A stretch of 64,000 nucleotides of DNA from Pseudoalteromonas sp. P1-25. GTDB lineage: Bacteria; Pseudomonadota; Gammaproteobacteria; Enterobacterales; Alteromonadaceae. Shown in pieces: positions 50,799 to 60,019 of the stretch (positions are counted from its first letter, which is position 1; every line of letters begins with the position of its first letter). Both the position numbers and the translations under genes were made by a program. Below the pieces are notes generated by a model. It was not told the origin of the DNA. It saw only the letters and a list, made by a program, of their open reading frames with translations, and did no database searches. The DNA is taken from the NCBI RefSeq assembly GCF_001401805.1, contig NZ_LKDW01000006.1, positions 62,001-126,000 on the forward strand. The letters run 5' to 3'.

Positions 50799-51808
50799 TA
50801 AAAGGCTCCCTTTAAACCCGTTGTATGATCTAAATTCATAGATAAGTTAATGCACTGCAATGCTTGGCCTGCAGCGCCTTTTAATAAATTATCTATGGCT
50901 GCCATAACAATTAACTGCGAGCCTTGTTGCTGCCAACCAATATCAACGTACGGCTGTTTAGCTACACCTTTAATAGAGGGTATTTTATCGCCTAGCAAAC
51001 GAATCAATGGCTCGTTTTCAAGTACTTTATAAGCATCAGAAACGTTTTCCTTGGTAACGTTTGGCTTAAGCTGTACATAGATAGTTTCTAAAATCCCACG
51101 CGGAAAATTACCTAAGTGCGGTGTAAATAACACCTTGTGTCCCAGGTGCTGTTCGATTTCTGGTCCATGGCGATGGTTAAATAAACCATACGGGGCAAGC
51201 GACACTTCGCAAAAGTGAGTACCTACGCTGGCTTTGCGCCCAGCACCAGTTACACCAGAAACCGCATTAATAATTACTTTTTCATCACTTAACAATCCAG
51301 CCTGCTGCAGTGGTTTTAACGCATTAAGTGCGGCTGTAGGATAACAACCTGCCACAGCAACAAGTTGTGCGCTTGCTATGGCATCACTGTTCCACTCAGC
51401 TAACCCGTAAGCCGCTTCACTTAATAGCGCTGGGTGTTGGTGCTCAAAGCCATAGTAAGTGACGTAGTCGTCATTACTAGCAAGGCGGTAGCCGCCAGAT
51501 AAATCAAATACTTTTTTACCCATGGCTAAAAATTGCGGGGCTAAATCAACACTTACTTTATGATCAGTACATAAACAGATGAAATCAGCGCTTGCGCTAA
51601 TATCATCAAACGCAGAGTCACTTAGAGGTAATAATGGCAAGTCCAGTAATCCGTTATGCTCTGGGTATAAATCACTTAATAATTTATGTTTATCTAAACT
51701 TCCCTCAGACACATAACAACCTGATAAAGTTAAATTAGGGTGCTTAGCAACTAAACTTGCTAATTCTGCGCCGCTGTAACCGCTTGCGCCAATAATCACT
51801 ACATTCAT
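50798..51808 (-). CDS. argC: N-acetyl-gamma-glutamyl-phosphate reductase
   Basis: NADPH-dependent third step of arginine synthesis. 336 residues with the nucleotide motif GASGYSGAEL at the N-terminus, catalytic Cys155 in VAGCYPTAAL and the HRHGPEIEQHLG segment. First gene of argCBFGH(A), divergent from argE; the shared spacer holds an ARG box. Confidence 0.96.
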   Translation of the reverse strand: MNVVIIGASGYSGAELASLVAKHPNLTLSGCYVSEGSLDKHKLLSDLYPEHNGLLDLPLLPLSDSAFDDISASADFICLCTDHKVSVDLAPQFLAMGKKVFDLSGGYRLASNDDYVTYYGFEHQHPALLSEAAYGLAEWNSDAIASAQLVAVAGCYPTAALNALKPLQQAGLLSDEKVIINAVSGVTGAGRKASVGTHFCEVSLAPYGLFNHRHGPEIEQHLGHKVLFTPHLGNFPRGILETIYVQLKPNVTKENVSDAYKVLENEPLIRLLGDKIPSIKGVAKQPYVDIGWQQQGSQLIVMAAIDNLLKGAAGQALQCINLSMNLDHTTGLKGAF

Positions 51809-51952
51809 TTGTTACTCGATTATAAATTTACTACTAAATAGGGATGGTGTTCGCTTACACTAGCTTAGATGCTAGCTAATACTTTTCTTAATGAATTGTT
51901 GATTATCGTCGCATTATCTTCATGGCTATACTTAATATATTTATGCTTAAAA

Positions 51953-51970
51953 AGTGAATTGATATTCATC
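51953..51970. promoter_or_regulatory. ARG box (ArgR operator) between argC and argE
   Basis: AGTGAATTGATATTCATC matches the E. coli ARG box pattern TGAAT-N4-ATTCA exactly in both half-sites. It lies 57 bases before the argE start and about 145 bases before argC, in the divergent promoter region. A second, weaker half-site, TGAAT, is at 52003-52007. ArgR with arginine would repress both operons. Confidence 0.75.
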
Positions 51971-52026
51971 ATAAATACTTTTATATTGTTATGCAATTAA
52001 ATTGAATAATTATTTTGGATTTTTTT

Positions 52027-53178
52027 ATGTCTTTGCCGTCATTTATCTCAATGTACCAACAACTCATTGCTGCCCCCTCTATTAGTGCAATAGAGGATGA
52101 TCTTTGTATGAGTAATAAAGGGGTAATAGAGTTACTTGCACAGTGGTGTGAAAGCCTTGGTTTTACATGCGAAATTATAGAATTAGAAGGCGGTAAAGGC
52201 CGATACAATTTATTAGCTAAACGCGGCCAAGGTGATGGCGGTTTAATGCTTGCAGGGCACACCGATACTGTACCGTTTGATGATAGCCGCTGGAACCACA
52301 ACCCGTTTAAACTAACAGAGCACAATAATAAATTGTATGGATTAGGCAGCATTGATATGAAAGGCTTTTTTGCTTTTGTGCTGCAAGCAATTAGTGAACT
52401 TGATGAAAAGCAACAATCTCAGCCTATTTTAATACTTGCCACTGCCGATGAAGAAACCACCATGGCGGGTGCACAGCAAATTTGCAAGCACCCTAATTTA
52501 AAACCTGCTCGCTGTATAATTGGCGAACCTACTGATATGACTCCTGTATTTACCCACAAGGGGCATATGAGTACCGCTATAAGAGTGGTAGGCCGTTCAG
52601 GTCATAGCTCCGATCCCGAACGTGGACTTAACGCCATCGAAGTCATGCATAAATTGATTACAAAATTGCTGATCTTAAAAGAGCAGTTAAAGAATAAATA
52701 TTCAATTGAACATTTTGAAATACCTTACCCTACTTTAAACTTAGGCAATATTCATGGTGGTGATAATGCAAACCGCATTTGTGGGTGCTGCGAAATGCAC
52801 ATAGATATGCGCCCACTCCCGGGGTTAAGCATTAAAGACCTACAAGCTTTGCTTATTGATGCCACCCGCGATATAAACGCGCAATACCCAAACGCAGTAA
52901 GTGTGATTGATTTACACGACCCCATTCCTGCTTTTAGTGGTAGCACCGACAGCGCACTCGTTAAAATGGCAGAAAAAATTGCAGGAGAGAAAGCTGTTGC
53001 CGTTAACTATTGCACGGAGGCGCCGTTTATCCAGCAACTTGGTTGTGAAACAATAGTCATGGGGCCTGGCTCTATTAATCAAGCTCACCAACCCGATGAG
53101 TTTTTAGCAATGGAGAAAATAAACCCATCGCAAAAAATTATAACTGACATTATTAAAGCAAACTGCTTTAACGCTTAA
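52027..53178 (+). CDS. argE: Acetylornithine deacetylase
   Basis: Hydrolyses N-acetylornithine to ornithine, the linear-pathway step. 383 residues from the ATG at 52027 (E. coli 383); a TTG four codons upstream is less likely. M20 metallopeptidase motifs: metal ligands in AGHTDTVPFD and GSIDMKGF, the catalytic Glu pair in ADEETTMAG, and a late His in INQAHQPDEF. Having argE together with a fused acetylglutamate synthase, rather than a bifunctional argJ, indicates the linear route. Confidence 0.95.
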   Translation: MSLPSFISMYQQLIAAPSISAIEDDLCMSNKGVIELLAQWCESLGFTCEIIELEGGKGRYNLLAKRGQGDGGLMLAGHTDTVPFDDSRWNHNPFKLTEHNNKLYGLGSIDMKGFFAFVLQAISELDEKQQSQPILILATADEETTMAGAQQICKHPNLKPARCIIGEPTDMTPVFTHKGHMSTAIRVVGRSGHSSDPERGLNAIEVMHKLITKLLILKEQLKNKYSIEHFEIPYPTLNLGNIHGGDNANRICGCCEMHIDMRPLPGLSIKDLQALLIDATRDINAQYPNAVSVIDLHDPIPAFSGSTDSALVKMAEKIAGEKAVAVNYCTEAPFIQQLGCETIVMGPGSINQAHQPDEFLAMEKINPSQKIITDIIKANCFNA

Positions 53179-53212
53179 AAAAGACTGTATTAAAAACTAA
53201 TAGCAAAAATAA

Positions 53213-53236
53213 CAAAGGCGCCCAATGGCGCCTTTG
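53213..53236. terminator. Bidirectional terminator between argE and panP
   Basis: A 10-bp perfect stem CAAAGGCGCC / GGCGCCTTTG with a four-base loop sits between convergent stop codons. U-tracts are short. Confidence 0.75.
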
Positions 53237-53255
53237 CTTTAGTAATACCTATGCG

Positions 53256-54884
53256 TTACTGCATATACTTACTTAAGTACTTTTTAAATACAGGGTCTGT
53301 TTTTGCAAGCTCTTTTTGCTCAGCTAAAATCTCTTTTAATATAACCCCCGATGTTAGCGGGTTAGCCAATACAACTCTAAATACCACTGTCGGTTGATTG
53401 TCATACTTTGAAGGTGTTAAACGAGTCCGCGATACAAACGAGCGCCCTGATTCACGTTGGCGTTTTTGCATACTGGCAGTGAAGCGGTTAAGCGACGCGA
53501 AAATTTCTAATCGTGTTGCGGCATCCGCTTGGGCTATAGCCTGCTTAATTTGTTTAGGCACATAACGGTATGTAAGTAAACACAACTCAGGCTCAGAAAT
53601 CAGCTCAAAGTCTTCATCGGCTTTAATTAAATCTGCAAAGTAATGTGCTTTTTTGATACTACGATCAATCAGCATTTCGTACCCTTTACGACCAATTACA
53701 CGTAAGCAAGCATGTACTAACATAGCCATACCAGGGCGGCTGCCTTCGAGTGTATGGCTTCCCAAATCTTTTGAGCCCTTACGTAATATGTACTCTGCAT
53801 GGTGCTCTATTGCATCCGTAGCGGTTGGGTCTTTAAATAACACCAAGCCTGCGCCCATTGGCACATACATTTGTTTGTGCGCATCAATGGTGATTGAATC
53901 TGCGCGCTCAATTCCTTTTAGTAAAGGGCGATGCGTTTGCGATAAAAGCGTAGCCCCACCCCACGCGGCATCTACATGAAAGTGGCAATTTATTTCTTGC
54001 GCTAAGTCGGCCATATCATCAAGAGGGTCGATATTGCCGGTTTCGGTAGTCCCTGCAACCCCAACAATGGCCATAACTTTTATGCCTTGCGATTCAAGCT
54101 CTAAGGCTTTTTCGCGCATGGCATTCACATCAACCTTGTTATTTTCGCAGGTTTTTACACCCATTAAGTTTTCACGGCCGATGCCTAGTAAGTCAATTGA
54201 TTTACCTAAAGAATAATGCCCTCGCTCAGACACTAAAACCGCTAGCCCTTTGTAGCCATAATGCAGCATACCGGCTACGAGCCCTTGAGCGGCAATGCCT
54301 TTAAAGCTGCCGTCGGGTTTTAATAAGCGGTTACGTGCAATCCACAGGGCCGTTATGTTTGCAACTGTACCACCGGAGCAAAAAGCGCCGAGTGATGTTT
54401 TAGCGCTGTGCATCCATTTAGAATAAAACGACTCATCTTGCGAGTAAGCTAAATGATGCATCATGCCTAGTACTTGGCGCTCTAGCGGGGTAAATGCTTT
54501 TGAGGTTTCTATTTTTACTAGGTTTTGATTAAGCCCCACCATTAACTTTGACAGCGGCAGTAAAAAATGCGGAAGCGCCGATGTCATATGACCAATAAAG
54601 CTAGGCGCAGCCGTGTGCACCGAATGGGCAACTAGCTGCTCCATAATATCTTGGGCGTAAGCAGATACAAACGTTGGGTTTTCTGGGATCACCGCAGCCT
54701 GAAAATCTTTTTCAATTTCATGTAATGGTTTTTCAATTGCCGCTATATTTTCGTTTAAAAACCCTGCTAAATTACTCGAAATTTCAAGCTCAATTTTGCT
54801 TAAAGTTGAGTCTGGCGCTTCAGGTACAGTAAATATACGCTTAAGGCTTTCTTTAGAGGCGACGGCACAACGCTTTTGATCCAT
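53256..54884 (-). CDS. panP: Pyridoxal-dependent aspartate 1-decarboxylase PanP
   Basis: 542 residues of the group II PLP decarboxylase fold. The PLP Lys is 337 in SITIDAHKQMY; HVDAAWGG (303-310) holds the conserved Asp, and FCSGGTVANITAL (168-180) contacts the cofactor. The sequence, including its N-terminus, resembles the glutamate-decarboxylase-like family shown in Vibrio to make beta-alanine for coenzyme A where panD is missing. That assignment is by family resemblance; a glutamate or other amino acid substrate is possible. Single gene convergent with argE. Confidence 0.85.
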   Translation of the reverse strand: MDQKRCAVASKESLKRIFTVPEAPDSTLSKIELEISSNLAGFLNENIAAIEKPLHEIEKDFQAAVIPENPTFVSAYAQDIMEQLVAHSVHTAAPSFIGHMTSALPHFLLPLSKLMVGLNQNLVKIETSKAFTPLERQVLGMMHHLAYSQDESFYSKWMHSAKTSLGAFCSGGTVANITALWIARNRLLKPDGSFKGIAAQGLVAGMLHYGYKGLAVLVSERGHYSLGKSIDLLGIGRENLMGVKTCENNKVDVNAMREKALELESQGIKVMAIVGVAGTTETGNIDPLDDMADLAQEINCHFHVDAAWGGATLLSQTHRPLLKGIERADSITIDAHKQMYVPMGAGLVLFKDPTATDAIEHHAEYILRKGSKDLGSHTLEGSRPGMAMLVHACLRVIGRKGYEMLIDRSIKKAHYFADLIKADEDFELISEPELCLLTYRYVPKQIKQAIAQADAATRLEIFASLNRFTASMQKRQRESGRSFVSRTRLTPSKYDNQPTVVFRVVLANPLTSGVILKEILAEQKELAKTDPVFKKYLSKYMQ

Positions 54885-55158
54885 CTTTATACCTAGTGTG
54901 TGTAGCTAAAACACGCGTTTAACAGTTAAAAATGCCAAACTATGGCGCTATTATAAGCAGCGTGCTTCTTTTAAAAATTGCGCTAACTTTACTGCAATAT
55001 AAGTAAAATGTCTCCCTTTAAGCCATAAAAGCGGCAAAACGGATGACAAATATTGTAAAAAAATTTCAATAATAGGATTTTATTAAAAAGTCACATTTTA
55101 GTTTTGGGCAAATTACATTTATGCGTATACTTAACATGTGTAACAATAAGGGACAAGT

Positions 55159-57039
55159 ATGCTCACAGGGAAATTAAAAGGGAAGTGGTTTATAGCTGGC
55201 TTTACATTGTTTTTGGTCAGTTTATTAGTCTATGTTTATTACACCTATAGCTCTGCACGTAGTGAAATAATGCGCGCAGTAGATGAGCGTCTTCTAAATG
55301 CAGCCACTAGCGTAAAACATATTTTAGGGCAAAGTTACCACGATAGAATTAGCCAAGGCTACGATATTGGTTTTTCGGTTTACCAAACTAAAAGCAAACA
55401 ACTCTCAGAGCTTGCACAAGCGCTTGATATAGCTTATGTGTATTCGATGGTTATGCGCGATAACAAAGTTTATTTTACCTCATCCAGTTACACTAAAGAC
55501 GATCAAGAAAACGCACGTGTTACGCAATTTCTCGACTTATACCCAGAGGCCACCGACATCAACAAGGGCGCGTTTTATTCTACCGAGCCTGTTTTTGAGC
55601 AATCAAGCGACCAATGGGGTGATTTTAAAACTGTTTTTATTCCCTTCGTAGATAAATATGGTACTACCTTCATTACAGGTGCCGACATAACCTTAGATGA
55701 TTTAAATAAAAAACTTCAATACAGCGTCACTAAAGCCATAATAACGGCGTGCTTTTTCTTTTTTATTGCGGTACTGGTTGCGGCCATTTATATATATTTG
55801 TTAAAGCGTACCCTAGCAACCGATGCCAGTACTGGCTTTGCTAATCACATTGCGCTTGAGTACTTTATTAAAAAGAGCCATTCACACCACATGCAACTTG
55901 CCATTATTTGGGTGAACGAAATTGAAGATATTAATAGCTTTTATGGCACTCAAATTGGCGACAACGTAATGAAAAGCTTGCTCAGTCATTATCAAAGTCG
56001 CAGTCCACAAAACTGTAAAGTGTACCGGCTTGCCACCAATAAAATTGCAATTCTTGCACCTAAAAACTTCAAAAATAGCGAACTGAACGATTTAGTCGAA
56101 TCGTATAACGCGAATAGCCCTGTATTAACAAATCCGTTTATTTATATAACTTACTGTGCTGGTATTGCCAGCGGTAATAAATCGTTATTGATTGAAAATG
56201 CACATATTGCAACACTTCAGGCTAAGCATGGCCGTGGTAAGATCATTAGCTACTCAAAAGTAATGAGTGATGTGAAAAATCAGTATCAGTATAATGTAAG
56301 CCTTGCTAAAGAAGTGCAAGAAGCGTTTGATAACAACCGCATAGTGCCTTATTTTCAAGCTATGTTTAACACCACCAATAATGAAATAGTCCATTACCAA
56401 TGTTTGGCCAGAATGGTAACTAAAAGTGGTGAAATTTTAAAACCCGACTCATTTTTAAACGTAGTGAGCCGCTCAAGAATGGGTGGACTATTAACCCGCA
56501 CGCTATTTAGCCAATGTATAGAACGCTTTAGAAAAACAGATATACGCTGGTGCTTAAATATAAGTGACAAGGATATTCTCGATCCAAGTTTGAGTGAATA
56601 CATTTCCAACGAGCTTAAACGTTACCCTCACCCAGAAAACATAACGCTTGGCCTTTTTGAGTCACACGCTATTACTCACTTTTTAGAGGTTAAAACGTTT
56701 ATTTCTATGGTAAAAACTAAAGGGGTAAATGTCATTATTACTGGTTTTGGCAGCGGTTATTCAAATATTTCGAATGTGCTAAAGCTTGAAGTAAACGGTA
56801 TAAAACTCGACGGCGCATTAGTAAAACAGGCCGTAAGCGATGAAAATATAGCATTATTTATTGAGCATACAGTTAATGCTGCAAAGCAACTTGGTTTAAC
56901 GCTCATGGCAGAGTCGGTAGAAAATATAAGTATTGAAAATGCACTTAAAAATGTCGATGTGGCGCTAATGCAAGGTAATTATTTTGCTTACCCAACGCCA
57001 CATGTTAACTCCCCTAGCCAAGAGGAAGTAGTCGTTTAA
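55159..57039 (+). CDS. Membrane GGDEF-EAL protein with both catalytic motifs degraded
   Basis: 626 residues: membrane segment 1 (about 11-28), a periplasmic sensor domain (about 30-190), membrane segment 2 (about 192-215), a GGDEF-like domain (about 220-375) and an EAL-like domain (about 385-610). No GGDEF sequence remains where it should be (VYRLATNKIAILAP). In the EAL domain the EALxR motif reads QCLAR and the DDFGTG loop reads ITGFGSG, so metal ligands are lost; KLD and AESVE remain. It is therefore probably a c-di-GMP receptor or scaffold rather than an enzyme. No HAMP signature was clear. The end overlaps the convergent methyltransferase gene by 4 bp. Confidence 0.88.
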   Translation: MLTGKLKGKWFIAGFTLFLVSLLVYVYYTYSSARSEIMRAVDERLLNAATSVKHILGQSYHDRISQGYDIGFSVYQTKSKQLSELAQALDIAYVYSMVMRDNKVYFTSSSYTKDDQENARVTQFLDLYPEATDINKGAFYSTEPVFEQSSDQWGDFKTVFIPFVDKYGTTFITGADITLDDLNKKLQYSVTKAIITACFFFFIAVLVAAIYIYLLKRTLATDASTGFANHIALEYFIKKSHSHHMQLAIIWVNEIEDINSFYGTQIGDNVMKSLLSHYQSRSPQNCKVYRLATNKIAILAPKNFKNSELNDLVESYNANSPVLTNPFIYITYCAGIASGNKSLLIENAHIATLQAKHGRGKIISYSKVMSDVKNQYQYNVSLAKEVQEAFDNNRIVPYFQAMFNTTNNEIVHYQCLARMVTKSGEILKPDSFLNVVSRSRMGGLLTRTLFSQCIERFRKTDIRWCLNISDKDILDPSLSEYISNELKRYPHPENITLGLFESHAITHFLEVKTFISMVKTKGVNVIITGFGSGYSNISNVLKLEVNGIKLDGALVKQAVSDENIALFIEHTVNAAKQLGLTLMAESVENISIENALKNVDVALMQGNYFAYPTPHVNSPSQEEVVV

Positions 57040-57701
57040 AGGTCAATCACTAAACGGTGGCTTTGTTGGCCGCTAGCCCAGTATTTACGTTCAAACGGAG
57101 TAATTGCTTCGTTTGACTCATACTGGGTTACCTCACAAGGCTTACCCGCAAGCTCAAGCGCTCTGGCAAATTCTTTTACATAAATATCCCAGTTACTTCG
57201 CACCTCTAAGCGACCACCTAGCTTAACAATAAACGGAAAAATAGCCGCACCATGCCACCTACGCTGAATATGCTTAGACTTAGGCCAAGGGTTAGGATAA
57301 AGCAAATAATGATGAGTAGGCTGCCAATTAGCAGCCACAGCTAAACGCCAAAAGTCGTTTAAGTCAGCTTGTACTAAAATATACTGGCCGCTGTCTGTTT
57401 GTTTATACTCAACATCGTGCTTATCTAAGCGGTGTGATGATTTATCTATACCAATAATTAACGCATCTGGATGGCGCTTAGCTAAATTGGCGCTACTTTC
57501 TCCTACCCCACAGCAGGAGTCTAAAATAAGCGGGCCATTAAACGCTTTCACTTGCTCATTTACTTCATCAAACGCTTTTTGAGTATGCTCAGCAATAGGC
57601 TTTTTAAACTCTGCGTTTAAATGCTTGTTAACGATTTCATCAAGCTTTTCGTGTATACCCGCTTGATTAGATACAATACGACGTGAATTTGCATCGCTCA
57701 T
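57036..57701 (-). CDS. TrmB-like SAM-dependent methyltransferase
   Basis: 221 residues. The SAM-binding motif I is DSCCGVGESSANLA and the acidic loop is IIGIDKS. The TrmB-family signature YPNPWPKSKHIQRRWHG resembles the FPDPWPKKRH segment of tRNA guanine-N7 methyltransferase, and the tail has TPFERKYWASGQ. Motif I and the N-terminus differ from canonical TrmB, so this may be a paralogue with another RNA substrate. The start overlaps the stop of the ABC permease gene by one base, placing it as third gene of the yadGH-type operon. Confidence 0.78.
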   Translation of the reverse strand: MSDANSRRIVSNQAGIHEKLDEIVNKHLNAEFKKPIAEHTQKAFDEVNEQVKAFNGPLILDSCCGVGESSANLAKRHPDALIIGIDKSSHRLDKHDVEYKQTDSGQYILVQADLNDFWRLAVAANWQPTHHYLLYPNPWPKSKHIQRRWHGAAIFPFIVKLGGRLEVRSNWDIYVKEFARALELAGKPCEVTQYESNEAITPFERKYWASGQQSHRLVIDL

Positions 57702-58468
57702 TAATGTCTAAGCCCCACACCTTTTTTAATTAATGTTAGTGCTAAAGTAAATAGCACCGTAATAAATACTAATATAACACCAAGCGCGACGCTTAAATCA
57801 ACATCCGACACACCTAAAAAGCCATAACGAAACGCATTAACCATATAAATAATTGGGTTTATTTGCGATACATTTTGCCAAAACTCTGGCAGTAGCGTAA
57901 TTGAATAAAATACGCCGCCTAAGTATGTTAGTGGCGTTAAAATAAAGGTTGGGATAATACTAATATCGTCAAAACTATTGGCGTAAATAGCGTTAATTAA
58001 ACCACCTAGTGCAAACACCGCTGAGGTTAAAATTACCGTTGCCATAATTACAAATATATTATGTATTTGAATATCCACAAACAACAGCGATACACAGGTA
58101 ACAATAAAGCCCACCATCATGCCGCGGGTCATACCACCGCCCATATAGCCCAGTACAATGATGTAATTAGGCACAGGCGCAACTAGTAACTCTTCAATAC
58201 TTTTTTGAAACTTGGTTGAATAAAAACTAGAAGCAACATTAGAATATGAGTTGGTAATAACCGACATCATTATTAGCCCCGGAACAATAAATTCCATGTA
58301 GCTAAAGCCGCCCATTTCACCGATGCGCGAACCTATTAAATTACCAAAAATAACAAAGTACAAACTCATCGTAATCGCCGGCGGTACTAAGGTTTGCACC
58401 CAAATACGTAAAAAACGAATACACTCTTTAATCCATAAACTCTTTAAGGCTACGCCATATTTAAACAT
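57701..58468 (-). CDS. yadH: ABC-2 type transporter permease (YadH-like)
   Basis: 255 residues with six predicted membrane segments and the ABC-2 permease motif near the end (INPIIYMVNAFRYGFLG). Matches E. coli YadH in length (256). It starts one base after the ATPase gene stop, so the two subunits are coupled. Substrate unknown; a drug, lipid or polysaccharide exporter is usual for this type. Confidence 0.88.
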   Translation of the reverse strand: MFKYGVALKSLWIKECIRFLRIWVQTLVPPAITMSLYFVIFGNLIGSRIGEMGGFSYMEFIVPGLIMMSVITNSYSNVASSFYSTKFQKSIEELLVAPVPNYIIVLGYMGGGMTRGMMVGFIVTCVSLLFVDIQIHNIFVIMATVILTSAVFALGGLINAIYANSFDDISIIPTFILTPLTYLGGVFYSITLLPEFWQNVSQINPIIYMVNAFRYGFLGVSDVDLSVALGVILVFITVLFTLALTLIKKGVGLRH

Positions 58469-59398
58469 TTATTCGCCCCGCCCTTGCTCTAATAATCCTA
58501 CAAATAACTCTTCTAATCTGTTTGCTTTATTACGCATACTCAAAACAGTGTTACCTTGCTCGGTTAGCGCGCTAAAAACTGCGTTTAACCCTTGAGATTT
58601 AGCCACTTCAACTTCTATGGTGTGCTCGTCAGGCATGCTAAACGAGTACCCTTCAAGGGTGACTGGCTGCGCTGGCTGTTTTAAATCAAGTACAAAGGTT
58701 TCTTTATCAAGCTTTGCAAGTAATGCTTTTATTGTGGTGTTTTCTACAATGCGACCAGTATCAATAATGGCAATATTTTTACACAGTAGTTCGGCTTCTT
58801 CGAGGTAATGCGTGGTTAAAATAATCGTTACGCCTTGCTCATTTATTTTGCGTAAAAAGTCCCACATTGAACGGCGCAGCTCTATATCAACCCCTGCTGT
58901 AGGCTCATCAAGTATAAGTAGCTTAGGCTCATGCATTAATGCGCGGGCAATCATTAAACGACGTTTCATGCCCCCTGAAAGTGTGCGTGCTTGCTTGTCT
59001 TTTTTCTCAAGTAAACCAAGTTGAGCTAAGTATTTATCGGCACGCTTGTGCGCCTCGCTGCGAGTAACACCGTAGTAACCTGCTTGATTTACCAATATTT
59101 GTCCAAGCGTTTCAAACTGACTAAAGTTAAACTCTTGTGGTACAAGTCCTAAATGCGCTTTAGCAGCTTCAAGGTCGGTATCGATGTTGTGACCAAACAC
59201 CTCCACCTTTCCTTGGGTTTTATTGACTAGTGAAGAAATAACACCAATAGTGGTGGATTTACCTGCGCCATTTGGGCCAAGCAAGGCAAAAAAGTCGCCT
59301 TCAAAAACTTGTAAATCAACCCCTTTTACGGCCTCTACGCCATTATTATAAACCTTGGTTAGGCCTTCTATATTTAAAGCAACATTTTGCTTATCCAT
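58469..59398 (-). CDS. yadG: ABC transporter ATP-binding protein (YadG-like)
   Basis: 309 residues. Walker A is GPNGAGKST (about 38-46), the ABC signature LSGGMKRRL is at about 142-150, Walker B is LLILDEPTAGVD and the switch His is in TTHYLEEAE. The C-terminal extension (about 225-309) is typical of ABC-2 export ATPases. Length matches E. coli YadG (308). Its start overlaps the ubiX stop by one base. Confidence 0.92.
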   Translation of the reverse strand: MDKQNVALNIEGLTKVYNNGVEAVKGVDLQVFEGDFFALLGPNGAGKSTTIGVISSLVNKTQGKVEVFGHNIDTDLEAAKAHLGLVPQEFNFSQFETLGQILVNQAGYYGVTRSEAHKRADKYLAQLGLLEKKDKQARTLSGGMKRRLMIARALMHEPKLLILDEPTAGVDIELRRSMWDFLRKINEQGVTIILTTHYLEEAELLCKNIAIIDTGRIVENTTIKALLAKLDKETFVLDLKQPAQPVTLEGYSFSMPDEHTIEVEVAKSQGLNAVFSALTEQGNTVLSMRNKANRLEELFVGLLEQGRGE

Positions 59399-60018
59399 TA
59401 TTTACCCTCACCATAACCCCAACGTTTAGTTAGGTTATGTTCAATGTTTAAATGATCTAAAATTCGCGCCACCATAAAATCAACTAAGTCTTGAATGCTC
59501 TGTGGCTGGTGATAAAAGCCAGGTGCTGCTGGCATAATAGTGACCCCTAAACGCGCAAGCTTTAACATATTTTCAAGATGAATTTCGCTAAAGGGGGTTT
59601 CACGTGGTACTAAAATTAGTTGGCCTCGCTCTTTAATAACCACATCAGCTGCACGCTCGAGTAGGTTATCAGATGCCCCTAGTGCAATAGCTGATACAGA
59701 GCCCGCACTACATGGGCATACCACCATTTTTTTAGGGGCCGCAGAGCCTGAAGCAACGGGGCTAAACCAATTATCTTTACCAAATACTTTTAACTGCTCT
59801 GGCTTGGCATTAAATAAAGCGCTTAACTGCTCGGTTGCTTTATCTTCATTAGCTGAGAGTTTAATGTTTGACTCAGTATCGAGCACCACGCGCGCAGCAC
59901 TTGATATAAGTACATACACTTGAAATTGCTGAGCGAGTAATACTTCAAGCAATCTTAAACCGTAAGGCGCGCCTGAAGCACCACTAAACGCCAGTGTAAT
60001 TTTATCTTTGTACTGCAC
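59398..60018 (-). CDS. ubiX: Flavin prenyltransferase UbiX
   Basis: Adds a dimethylallyl group to FMN to make the cofactor of the UbiD decarboxylase in ubiquinone synthesis. 206 residues beginning with the Rossmann segment [48 protein letters not shown] and [16 protein letters not shown] are family hallmarks. It lies one base after mpl. The link with mpl is a conserved gene order rather than a shared pathway. Confidence 0.95.
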   Translation of the reverse strand: MQYKDKITLAFSGASGAPYGLRLLEVLLAQQFQVYVLISSAARVVLDTESNIKLSANEDKATEQLSALFNAKPEQLKVFGKDNWFSPVASGSAAPKKMVVCPCSAGSVSAIALGASDNLLERAADVVIKERGQLILVPRETPFSEIHLENMLKLARLGVTIMPAAPGFYHQPQSIQDLVDFMVARILDHLNIEHNLTKRWGYGEGK

Positions 60019-60019
60019 A

